Source: Bifidobacterium choladohabitans (GTDB taxonomy: Bacteria > Actinomycetota > Actinomycetes > Actinomycetales > Bifidobacteriaceae). From it: a stretch of 64,000 bases of DNA. Below the pieces are notes generated by a model. It made no database searches. It was given only the letters and a program-made list of their open reading frames with translations, and was not told the DNA's origin. The stretch lies in assembly GCF_016102005.1 (NCBI RefSeq), contig NZ_JACFPL010000002.1:310001-374000 (forward strand). Direction: 5' to 3'. The translations under genes were made by a program, and so were the position numbers. Of the stretch, positions 34,372 to 42,096 are shown one piece after another. The number at the start of each line of letters is the position of its first letter. The first letter of the stretch is position 1.

Positions 34372-35037
34372 ATGGCCTGTGCGCGTGACCATAAGAACAA
34401 GGGCATCAGGCGGGTTACCGGCCGGATGCCCATCATGCCTTCCGGCTGTCGGCCCCCATGGTTTCCCGGGACCCTGCTGGTGTTGATACTGGCACTGGTC
34501 CTGTCGGTTGCGGGGCCTACGGCAACCGTCACGGCTCAGCCTGCGCCGATCCTGCCTTCGGCTGCAGCTCCGGCGCAGAAGGGTCGAGTTGCCTCGTCGA
34601 TCACAGCCTGTCGCCGGGGTTGGCTGTGGCCCCTTGAACCTCTGCCTGGCGGTAAGACCGCACCGCAGGTTACGAGTCCCTTTGATCCTCCGGATCGTCC
34701 ATGGCTGAGCGGTCATCGCGGGATGGATTTGGCGGCGGAGCAAGGCAGCAGTATCCGTGCACCGGCAGACGGTGTCATCGACTTTGCAGGCTCCGTAGCA
34801 GGCAAGGACGTGGTCTCCATACGTCACGGCGACCTGGTCTCCACCTATGAACCTGCACAGAGCTCTCTGCCGGTAGGGACCCGGCTGCAGACCGGTACAG
34901 TCTGGGGAAGGGTGCAGGGAGCCTCCGACCACTGTGCCCAGGAGTGTCTGCACTGGGGCCTGAAAGACGGTCAAGGCCGTTATCTGGATCCCGGTGCCAG
35001 GGTCGGATGGCATCGTATTCGTCTCAAGCCCCTGTAG
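34372..35037 (+). CDS. exported M23-type (LytM) peptidase-like protein
   Basis: 221 aa protein with a basic N-terminus and a hydrophobic signal or anchor at about 33-50, then a LytM/M23 domain. The first metal motif is intact (H115 and D119 in GHRGMDLA). In the second motif C192 stands where the first His of HxH is usual (ECLHWGL, H194 present). This variant is also common in related actinobacterial proteins, so it may be a cell-wall binding or regulatory member rather than an active peptidase. The start at 34372 has a moderate GAAGGTG site. Confidence 0.78.
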   Translation: MACARDHKNKGIRRVTGRMPIMPSGCRPPWFPGTLLVLILALVLSVAGPTATVTAQPAPILPSAAAPAQKGRVASSITACRRGWLWPLEPLPGGKTAPQVTSPFDPPDRPWLSGHRGMDLAAEQGSSIRAPADGVIDFAGSVAGKDVVSIRHGDLVSTYEPAQSSLPVGTRLQTGTVWGRVQGASDHCAQECLHWGLKDGQGRYLDPGARVGWHRIRLKPL

Positions 35038-35147
35038 GAATGTGGGGTTTGCTTGCAGGACTCGCGCGTTTGCAGACCGGGTATATCGCCAGCCCGGGGG
35101 AGCGGTTAGAATCGTTATGCATAACGCCGTTTCAGCAGGGAGTGGTC

Positions 35148-36983
35148 ATGCAGAACATGCAGCAAGAATTCACGCGTCCGCTTGAGGAGCCGATAGATGC
35201 TGATGCCAGCGTCTTTTCCCTGCTTGAGGACAGGGTGGAGCGCCTCGGCGACGACCCTTTGATCGAATACCGGAGCGGACGTGAGTGGAAGGCCATCACG
35301 GCTTGTGAGTTCCGGGACCGCGTTGTCTCGTTGGCCAAGGGGCTTATGGCCCGGGGTGTCGGGCGTGGGGATTCGGTGGCCATCGTCTCGCACACCCGAT
35401 GGGAGTGGACTGCCCTGGACATGGCCATCCTGTCCATCGGAGCGGTGACGGTGCCGGTCTACGAAACAGATTCTCCAGATCAGATCCGGCGCATCTTCAA
35501 CGACTCCCACGTAGGCATGGCCTTTTTGGAGGATGACAACATGAGGGCGCGTGTGGACGCGGTTCGTTCCCAGTGCGCCTATCTGAACGACCTGTATGTG
35601 ATCACCAGGGGAGCGCTAACCACCATGACCGCCTACGGACGGGCGGTGGACCAGGCGGACTTCCAAGTCCGGGCCGACTCGGTGCAAGGCTCCGACCTGG
35701 CCACCATCGTCTACACTTCAGGCTCCACTGGCAAGCCCAAGGGCATAGAGCTCAGCCACAGCAACATCGTATTCACTGTGCGGTCGGGCGCTCAGGCAGT
35801 CCCTGACATCTGCCTTGGTGGGGGCAGACGGCTTCTGCTCTGCCTGCCCCTGGCCCACGCATTCGCCCGTTGCCTGCAGTTCTTCGCCATCGCCACGGAT
35901 CTCACCCTGGGGCTTACCGGGTCCATCCGCAATCTGCTGCAGGACATGCAGACCTTCAAGCCCACCTTCATCCTGGCTGTCCCGCGAATCTTCGAGAAGA
36001 TCTACAACGCCGCCTCCCAGCGGGCCGGCACAGGCGCCAGGGGCAGGATTTTCCTGGATGCTGCAGGTGTGGCCAGGCAGTGGTCCCGTCATCAGCAGAC
36101 CGGCAGCCGGGTTCCCATGTCGCTGAAGACCAAGCACCTCATGTACACGGGCACCGTCTACGACCCCATCCTGGAGGCCTTGGGTGGCCGGGTCAAGTAT
36201 GCCATTTCGGGCGGCGCCCCCCTGGACAGGGACATTGCGGACTTCTTCAATGGCATAGGCCTGCCCCTGCTGGAGGGTTACGGCATGACCGAGACCATGG
36301 GTCCTGTGACGGTCAACCCCACCGAGGGCTATCGGCTGGGCACCATCGGCCTGCCCATGCCCGGCATCACCGTGGGCATCGACCAGGAGGGCCAGCTATG
36401 TGTCAAGGGCCCCGACGTCTGCATGGGCTACCACAACCATCCAGAAATCACCACCAGGCAGATTCGTGACGGCTGGCTCCTGACCGGCGATCTGGGCAGC
36501 CTGGACGAGGACGGGTTCGTCCGGCTGACCGGCCGACGCAAGGAGATCATCATCACTGCCGGTGGCAAGAACATCTCGCCGGCGCTGCTGGAGACGGCTG
36601 TAGAGCGTTCGCCCCTCATCAGCCACTGCATGGTCATCGGGGACCGCAGGCCATTCATCTCGGCCCTGATCACCCTCAATCCCGATGAGGTCGACCGATG
36701 GCTGCGGGACCAGGGCGCCGAGCCCTTGAAGGATGCCGCTGCGGCCGGGGAGAACCCCATCATCCGCACCGAGGTCGACCGTGCCGTGGACGCGGCCAAC
36801 GCTCAGGTATCCCGGGCCGAGGGCATCCGCCGCTATCTGATTCTGGACCAGGACTTCACTCGTGAAAACGGATTGCTGACCGCATCATACAAGCCCCGCC
36901 GTCAGGAGGTTCTCAAGCGGTACGAGGACCGGATCGAGCAGGAGATCTATGCTCAGAGACCCGCGTCGGCTGGCTTGATGTAG
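35148..36983 (+). CDS. long-chain acyl-CoA synthetase (AMP-binding), copy 1
   Basis: 611 aa adenylate-forming enzyme of the FadD15-like group, activating fatty acids to acyl-CoA. The AMP-binding P-loop YTSGSTGKPKG is at 189-199, and the later motifs GYGMTETMGPVTVN and GWLLTGDLGSLDEDGFVRLTGR-type segments are in order. ATG at 35148 follows AGGGAG. A TAGAAT box lies 35 nt upstream. The 3' end overlaps the convergent lipoprotein gene by 31 nt. Bifidobacteria lack beta-oxidation, so lipid synthesis or uptake of exogenous fatty acids is more likely than degradation. Confidence 0.9.
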   Translation: MQNMQQEFTRPLEEPIDADASVFSLLEDRVERLGDDPLIEYRSGREWKAITACEFRDRVVSLAKGLMARGVGRGDSVAIVSHTRWEWTALDMAILSIGAVTVPVYETDSPDQIRRIFNDSHVGMAFLEDDNMRARVDAVRSQCAYLNDLYVITRGALTTMTAYGRAVDQADFQVRADSVQGSDLATIVYTSGSTGKPKGIELSHSNIVFTVRSGAQAVPDICLGGGRRLLLCLPLAHAFARCLQFFAIATDLTLGLTGSIRNLLQDMQTFKPTFILAVPRIFEKIYNAASQRAGTGARGRIFLDAAGVARQWSRHQQTGSRVPMSLKTKHLMYTGTVYDPILEALGGRVKYAISGGAPLDRDIADFFNGIGLPLLEGYGMTETMGPVTVNPTEGYRLGTIGLPMPGITVGIDQEGQLCVKGPDVCMGYHNHPEITTRQIRDGWLLTGDLGSLDEDGFVRLTGRRKEIIITAGGKNISPALLETAVERSPLISHCMVIGDRRPFISALITLNPDEVDRWLRDQGAEPLKDAAAAGENPIIRTEVDRAVDAANAQVSRAEGIRRYLILDQDFTRENGLLTASYKPRRQEVLKRYEDRIEQEIYAQRPASAGLM

Positions 36984-38584
36984 CCTGTATCGATCAGCGC
37001 CGCTTTGAGGTTGGAGGCCGAGACCGCGACCAGGGGTCTTGATAGGCGACGCAACTGTTTGCCGTTCTGGTCGATGGTCTGGACCGTATCCATGGCCGGC
37101 ACCTTGCCTTGGCTGTTGAGGCCGACGCAGGCCTTGGCGATATCAGCTGCGATCCCCAGCCTGTCCTCCAGACCGGTCATCCACTGACGTCCGTCAACGA
37201 TTTGAGGGATGTTGTCTACGTAGGCGCCATATCCGCTGATGATGGGCCAGGCAGGGTGGTCGTCCGAGGGCGTGGAACCTTCGGTCTTGCCCGTGGTCTG
37301 CTGTGAAGGATCCGCATCCGACCCTGTCGGATTCTGGGTTGCAGGGCTCTGGGCGGGTTTGGGCACCCGCTGCCGATGCAGATCCTGGCGTCCGGCCATG
37401 GACCCGACAATTCCAGATATGGAGATCTCCGGGTTGACGTCCGCTGACGTACCCCGATAACCCAGATCCCCGAGCTCGGAGACCACACCGGAAACAATGA
37501 AGTCGTTCATGGCCAGAATGCCGTCCACCTCGGTATGGGTCTTGGTGTCATCGTTCATGGACAGGCGGGTCGCCAGCTCTTTGCCTGTAGCCGAGGCATC
37601 CTTGCCTGGGTCAAAGGCGACCGCCTGCCAGTCCTTCTCGGTGCTGTCCGCCTTCAGACGCCCCGAGGGGCTGACAGCCCGCCCATCCTTGAAGTAGGGA
37701 CCCAGCACCTGCCAGATTCCGACGAAGGACTGCGCGGGGAAAGAACTCTGCTCATCCTGTTCCTCATGTCGTTCCTGATTGGCCTGGCCGGTTTCAGCAT
37801 CCTCGTCAGCAGAGGATGTATCCGAGGATGACGCATCAGAGGAGGATGTCTCGGCTGTGCGGTTCGGCAGCAGAACCTCGATGCGGCAGGGGTTGTTCTT
37901 GCTGGCCTTGTCCAGCTCCAACTTGCTGGCCAACTTGTTCGCCTGCATCTGCCCAATGGCCCGAGCATCGGACAACTGCACGAACAGATCCGGGTGAATG
38001 CCCGGCACCTGATTGGCCAGCAGCACCACATGCATGCCCGCGCCCGCAGCAAGGCGCAGAGACGAGACCAGGCGTGCGCTCGCCTTGTCTTCGGCATCGG
38101 CATCCAGTGACTTGCTGATGTAGTCGCCATACTGGCGGGTAATGGAGTCTGGCGAGGTCATGGGTGCCACCACCAGTGTGGTCGGCTCTGAGGTCTTCCC
38201 GGCCTTGCGCTCCGAAAGGCGGTTGACCACATAATCCTGCAGTTCCTTGCTTTGGTCCTCCAGATTCCCGCTGGTGTAGGCATCGATGCGCTTACCGGAA
38301 AGATGCTCCTTGGTCAGTGCCGCCTTGAGCTCTGGAACCAGGGCGGCCCACTTGTTGATGGGCGTGTGCTGGGAGAGGGTGATGCCGTCAGAGGGAGTGA
38401 AAATGGCCACCCGACCGGGCACTTCGGCAGCTGTCGTGGAGGTCGCCGGGCTCTGCGGGGCGCTCGGGTATTGTTTCCCCCCGCCCATGGCCGGATCGCA
38501 GGCGCCTGCCGATGCCACCATGACCAGGCATGCCAGCAGGGCCAGCAAGCCGGACAGATGCCGTGCAAAGCCGGTCTTCTTCAC
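36953..38584 (-). CDS. periplasmic-binding-protein-like lipoprotein with low-complexity inserts
   Basis: 543 aa exported lipoprotein: signal sequence then a lipobox-like AGAC with C29. The rest resembles a type 1 periplasmic sugar-binding protein (VAIFTPSDG start, LAMNDFIVSGVVSELGDLGY, late ISGYGAYVDNI). Two disordered inserts interrupt the fold: an acidic Ser/Asp/Glu stretch (about 235-275) and a Pro/Ser/Thr stretch (about 400-440). No ABC permease or ATPase is adjacent. The GTG at 38584 has AAGGAG six to seven nt upstream; an ATG 18 codons earlier has no support. Confidence 0.75.
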   Translation of the reverse strand: MKKTGFARHLSGLLALLACLVMVASAGACDPAMGGGKQYPSAPQSPATSTTAAEVPGRVAIFTPSDGITLSQHTPINKWAALVPELKAALTKEHLSGKRIDAYTSGNLEDQSKELQDYVVNRLSERKAGKTSEPTTLVVAPMTSPDSITRQYGDYISKSLDADAEDKASARLVSSLRLAAGAGMHVVLLANQVPGIHPDLFVQLSDARAIGQMQANKLASKLELDKASKNNPCRIEVLLPNRTAETSSSDASSSDTSSADEDAETGQANQERHEEQDEQSSFPAQSFVGIWQVLGPYFKDGRAVSPSGRLKADSTEKDWQAVAFDPGKDASATGKELATRLSMNDDTKTHTEVDGILAMNDFIVSGVVSELGDLGYRGTSADVNPEISISGIVGSMAGRQDLHRQRVPKPAQSPATQNPTGSDADPSQQTTGKTEGSTPSDDHPAWPIISGYGAYVDNIPQIVDGRQWMTGLEDRLGIAADIAKACVGLNSQGKVPAMDTVQTIDQNGKQLRRLSRPLVAVSASNLKAALIDTGYIKPADAGL

Positions 38585-38777
38585 ATTCGCTCCTTCGTTC
38601 CGACAGAGCCCGACTCTGGCCGGGTCCCGAGCAACCATTGTATGGGCTCTCGGGCAGGAGCGTATGGAGTCTCCCCGCTTTTGCGCACAAGCTTCTCGCC
38701 AAGTGGCAGACGGTCAAGGCCGAACCGGACAGATCAGCGGCCTGTTCTGGCCAGGGAATGATACCCTGTCCAATCGG

Positions 38778-40028
38778 TTAGTCCGCCTTGTGTTCTGTGG
38801 CCTCTGTCGCAGCTGAAGCCATATGCGCGGCAAGGGCCTGATCCAGGGCATCCATGAACCCTTCGGTGTCGAGCCAGGGCTGGTCAGGACCGACCAGGCT
38901 GGCCAGATCCTTGGTCATGCGGCCGGAGCGCACGGTCTCGATGACCACTGACTCCAGGGTTTGTGCGAACTGGGCCACCTTGGGCGTATCATCCAGCCGC
39001 GCCCGCTGTTTGAGTCCGCCGGTCCAGGCGAAAATGGAGGCGATCGGGTTGGTGGAGGTGGTTTCCCCCTTGAGCCAACGCCGGTAATGCCTGGTCACGG
39101 TCCCATGGGCGGCCTCGGCCTCCACCGTCTGCCCGTCGGCCGTCATCAACATGGAGGTCATGAGGCCAAGGGAGCCGAACCCTTGAGCTATCGCATCGGA
39201 CTGGACATCGCCGTCGTAGTTCTTGCAGGCCCAGACATAGCCGCCCTGCCACTTGAGCGAGGAGGCCACCATGTCATCGATCAGCCGATGCTGGTAGGTC
39301 AGCCCCTCCTGCTCGAACCGACTCCGGTACTCCTGCTCATAGACCTGGGCGAAAATATCCTTGAACCGGCCGTCGTAGGCCTTGAGGATGGTGTTCTTGG
39401 TGCTCAGGTAGACCGGGTAGCGCCTCTGCAGGGCATAGTTGAAGCAGGAGCGCGCAAAGTCGCGGATGGAGTCGTCAAGGTTGAACTGCACCTGGGCCAC
39501 GCCCGGACCTGGGTAGACGGTTACTTCCCGGGTCATCGGGTCGCCCCCGTCCCCGGGGGTGAAGGTGACGCTCAGCTTTCCCGGCCCGGGCACGGTGAAA
39601 TCGGTGGCCTGGTATTGATCGCCGAAGGCATGGCGGGCCACCACGATGGGCTTGGACCATCCGGAAACCAGCCGGGGGATGTTGTCGATGACGATGGGTT
39701 CGCGGAAGATGGTTCCGCCAAGAATGTTGCGAATGGTGCCGTTGGGCGACTTCCACATGCGCTTGAGACCGAATTCCTTCACACGGGCCTCGTCCGGGGT
39801 TATGGTGGCGCACTTGACGCCCACATGCTCGCGCTGAATGGCCTGGGCCGCCTGCACGGTTACCTTGTCGTCGGTGGCGTCCCTGTTGCGGATGCCCAGA
39901 TCGTAATAGTCCAGGTCCACATCCAGATAGGGCAGAATCAGCCGTTCCTTGATCATTTTCCAGATGACCCGGGTCATCTCGTCACCGTCGAGCTCGACGA
40001 TGCGTCCCTTCACGGCGATCTTCTCCAT
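38778..40028 (-). CDS. icd: isocitrate dehydrogenase, NADP-dependent
   Basis: 416 aa enzyme converting isocitrate to 2-oxoglutarate, supplying glutamate synthesis in organisms with a partial TCA cycle. It is of the eukaryote-like (IDH1-type) subfamily: [13 protein letters not shown] at the start, the substrate motif [19 protein letters not shown] and [21 protein letters not shown]. Start ATG has GGAGG six nt upstream. The 163 nt to guaB3 is a divergent promoter region. A 193 nt gap separates it from the downstream lipoprotein gene. Confidence 0.95.
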   Translation of the reverse strand: MEKIAVKGRIVELDGDEMTRVIWKMIKERLILPYLDVDLDYYDLGIRNRDATDDKVTVQAAQAIQREHVGVKCATITPDEARVKEFGLKRMWKSPNGTIRNILGGTIFREPIVIDNIPRLVSGWSKPIVVARHAFGDQYQATDFTVPGPGKLSVTFTPGDGGDPMTREVTVYPGPGVAQVQFNLDDSIRDFARSCFNYALQRRYPVYLSTKNTILKAYDGRFKDIFAQVYEQEYRSRFEQEGLTYQHRLIDDMVASSLKWQGGYVWACKNYDGDVQSDAIAQGFGSLGLMTSMLMTADGQTVEAEAAHGTVTRHYRRWLKGETTSTNPIASIFAWTGGLKQRARLDDTPKVAQFAQTLESVVIETVRSGRMTKDLASLVGPDQPWLDTEGFMDALDQALAAHMASAATEATEHKAD

Positions 40029-40191
40029 GGCGGCCTCCTAACAGTGGGCGGGTCGGGGGCCGGATCCTGCTCCCGGTGCCGCAGTTGCGCTCGCGAACAG
40101 TTCTATCCCAAGTTTGTTACTCTCTGTTCCCTGGCTCGTAACCCGTTCGTAGCAAGCCGGAGCGTCATCATGAGGCGCTAGGCTGGCAGAC

Positions 40192-41316
40192 ATGACACAG
40201 GAAATCGAAATCGGTCTCGGCAAGAAGGCCACGGTGGCCTACACGCTCGATGATGTCTCCATACTCCCATCAAGAAGGACCAGGGATCCCCAGGATGTCT
40301 CCACGGCCTGGCAGGTGGATGCCTACGAGTTCGACCTGCCCCTGCTGGCGGCGCCCATGGACTCGGTGACCAGCCCGGAGACGGCCATCGCCCTGGGTCG
40401 GTTGGGCGGACTGGGCGTGCTGGACCTGGAGGGGCTGTGGACCCGCTACGAGGATCCGCGCCCCCAGCTGGACCGGATAGCCCATGCCACGCCGGAGCAG
40501 GCGACCCAGGTCATTCAGGAGGCCTACCGGGAGCCGGTCAAGGCGGAGCTGATCACCCGCCGTCTGCAGGAGATTCGCAAGGCCGGGGTCACGGTGGCCG
40601 GGGCCCTGTCGCCCCAGCGCACCCAGGAGTTCTACACGACGGTGGTCGATGCAGGTGTGGATCTGTTCGTGATCCGCGGCACGGCGGTATCGGCCGAGCA
40701 TGTCTCCACCAGCCATGAGCCCTTGGATTTGAAGAAGTTCATCTACGACCTAGACGTTCCGGTCATCGTCGGCGGGGCCGCCACCTACCAGGCTGCCCTG
40801 CATCTGATGCGCACGGGTGCCGCCGGGGTGCTGGTCGGGTTCGGCGGGGGAGCCTCCTCTACCGACTCCGCCACCATTGGAATTCAGGCTCCTATGGCCA
40901 CGGCCATCTCGGATGTGGCGGAGGCGCGTCGTGACTACCTGGACGAATCCGGCGGCCGCTACGTTCAGGTCATCGCCGACGGGGAGACCGGCACCTCGGG
41001 GTCCTTTGTCAAGGCCTTGGCCATGGGGGCCGACGCGGTCATGCTGGGCACGCCCCTGGCCAAGGCCACGGAGGCTCCCGGTCAGGGCATGCACTGGGGG
41101 GCCGAGGCCCATCACCCTGAGCTGCCCAGGGGTCGCAGGGTCCAGGTCGGCCAGGTGGGGAGTCTGGAGCGCATACTCTTCGGACCCAGTGATCGCACCG
41201 ATGGCAGCCTGAACCTGATCGGGGCCCTGCGCCGGGCCATGGCCTCCACCGGCTACGTGGATGTCAAGAACTTCCAGAAGTGCCGCGTGGCAGTGACTCC
41301 CGCCCCTCGCTGCTGA
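40192..41316 (+). CDS. guaB3: GuaB3-type IMP dehydrogenase-related protein
   Basis: 374 aa TIM-barrel protein of the actinobacterial GuaB3 family, without CBS domains. The family start (EIEIGLGKKATVAYTLDDV, then PSRRTRDP) and the AAPMDSVTSPE segment match. In true IMP dehydrogenases the active-site loop carries a catalytic cysteine; here the equivalent segment reads GFGGGASSTDSATIG and no cysteine is present. Function is therefore uncertain: a divergent dehydrogenase, a reductase-like or a regulatory paralogue. No clear ribosome-binding site precedes ATG 40192, and a TAGGCT box seven nt upstream may give a leaderless message. Confidence 0.88.
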   Translation: MTQEIEIGLGKKATVAYTLDDVSILPSRRTRDPQDVSTAWQVDAYEFDLPLLAAPMDSVTSPETAIALGRLGGLGVLDLEGLWTRYEDPRPQLDRIAHATPEQATQVIQEAYREPVKAELITRRLQEIRKAGVTVAGALSPQRTQEFYTTVVDAGVDLFVIRGTAVSAEHVSTSHEPLDLKKFIYDLDVPVIVGGAATYQAALHLMRTGAAGVLVGFGGGASSTDSATIGIQAPMATAISDVAEARRDYLDESGGRYVQVIADGETGTSGSFVKALAMGADAVMLGTPLAKATEAPGQGMHWGAEAHHPELPRGRRVQVGQVGSLERILFGPSDRTDGSLNLIGALRRAMASTGYVDVKNFQKCRVAVTPAPRC

Positions 41317-41342
41317 GCAGGTATTTATCCACAATCCGTATC

Positions 41343-41385
41343 AAGGCCGGTTCAGGTTGACCACATTCCTGAACCGGCCTTTACA
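41343..41385 (+). terminator. terminator after guaB3
   Basis: A perfect 14 bp stem (AAGGCCGGTTCAGG with CCTGAACCGGCCTT) around an 11 nt loop starts 26 nt after the stop and runs into TTTA. Confidence 0.85.
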
Positions 41386-41503
41386 TTGCCTCAGGGCATT
41401 CTTACTCTGGACGTAATCGCTGTCGTTGCGTCGGTCACCCAGTGCACCTCGCCGGCATGAGAGGGGGAAGCAAACAAGCACATCGAAGTGCGAGGGGAGA
41501 AGT

Positions 41504-42058
41504 ATGACGGAGTATATGGATCTGGCGCCGACCTGGGATGGGGATCGTGCAATCAGGGACTCGGCAGGACAGGACGTCGGCGGCTGGTGGCCGTCCACCT
41601 GCGTTCAGGTGCCGCTGGGACTTGGGGGCATCAACCTGACAGTGCGAACCGTCAACTTCGTTCGACCGGCGGATGCGGCCGGGCATGAGGGTCTGACGGG
41701 GGATCTCAAGCGAATTCTGGTCAACCTGTGCGCCCTGGCATCCAGGGTCTTTGATGTGCTGCGGGGTCGTCTACCGATGAAGGGCCTGGACCGTGTGCTC
41801 AACCGCGTCTGCGTGGAACGGCTGGCTATGCTGGCCCGGCTTATGCGTGATCGGCATCTGGGCATGGTCCGCACGTCGGATCATGTCGGCCTGGCCTATC
41901 TGCCGCTGGTTCCTAAACTGGTCGAGCTCTACCGGGTGGACTGCGACCGTTACGAAACCACCATCGGATTCCTGGTCGGCGAGCGCACGGTGCTGGCCAA
42001 CCTGATCGTCGCCAGAAGCGGTTCGCGCTGGCTCTGTGTGCGCTTCGACATGGGCTAG
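41504..42058 (+). CDS. Rv3235-like (DUF6459-type) protein
   Basis: 184 aa protein of unknown function. The segment NLCALASRVFDVLRGRLPMK followed by a helical stretch, and the C-terminal VARSGSRWLCVRFDMG, resemble the actinobacterial Rv3235 family, which is usually encoded near secA. That assignment is from pattern memory and needs a profile search. The ATG at 41504 follows GAGGGGAGAAG; the frame is open further upstream without a better site. No membrane segment or signal is seen. Confidence 0.6.
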   Translation: MTEYMDLAPTWDGDRAIRDSAGQDVGGWWPSTCVQVPLGLGGINLTVRTVNFVRPADAAGHEGLTGDLKRILVNLCALASRVFDVLRGRLPMKGLDRVLNRVCVERLAMLARLMRDRHLGMVRTSDHVGLAYLPLVPKLVELYRVDCDRYETTIGFLVGERTVLANLIVARSGSRWLCVRFDMG

Positions 42059-42096
42059 GCGTCGGCTTTGGCGGGTTGACCCATATGATGGTGGGT

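Noticed and set aside
34247-34486. Small frame of 79 codons between abfA and the M23-like gene
   Set aside because: No ribosome-binding site and it runs into the M23-like gene in another frame.
41325-41333. TTATCCACA, an exact DnaA-box sequence
   Set aside because: Only one box, with no cluster, AT-rich unwinding element or dnaA/dnaN nearby; most likely chance next to the guaB3 terminator.
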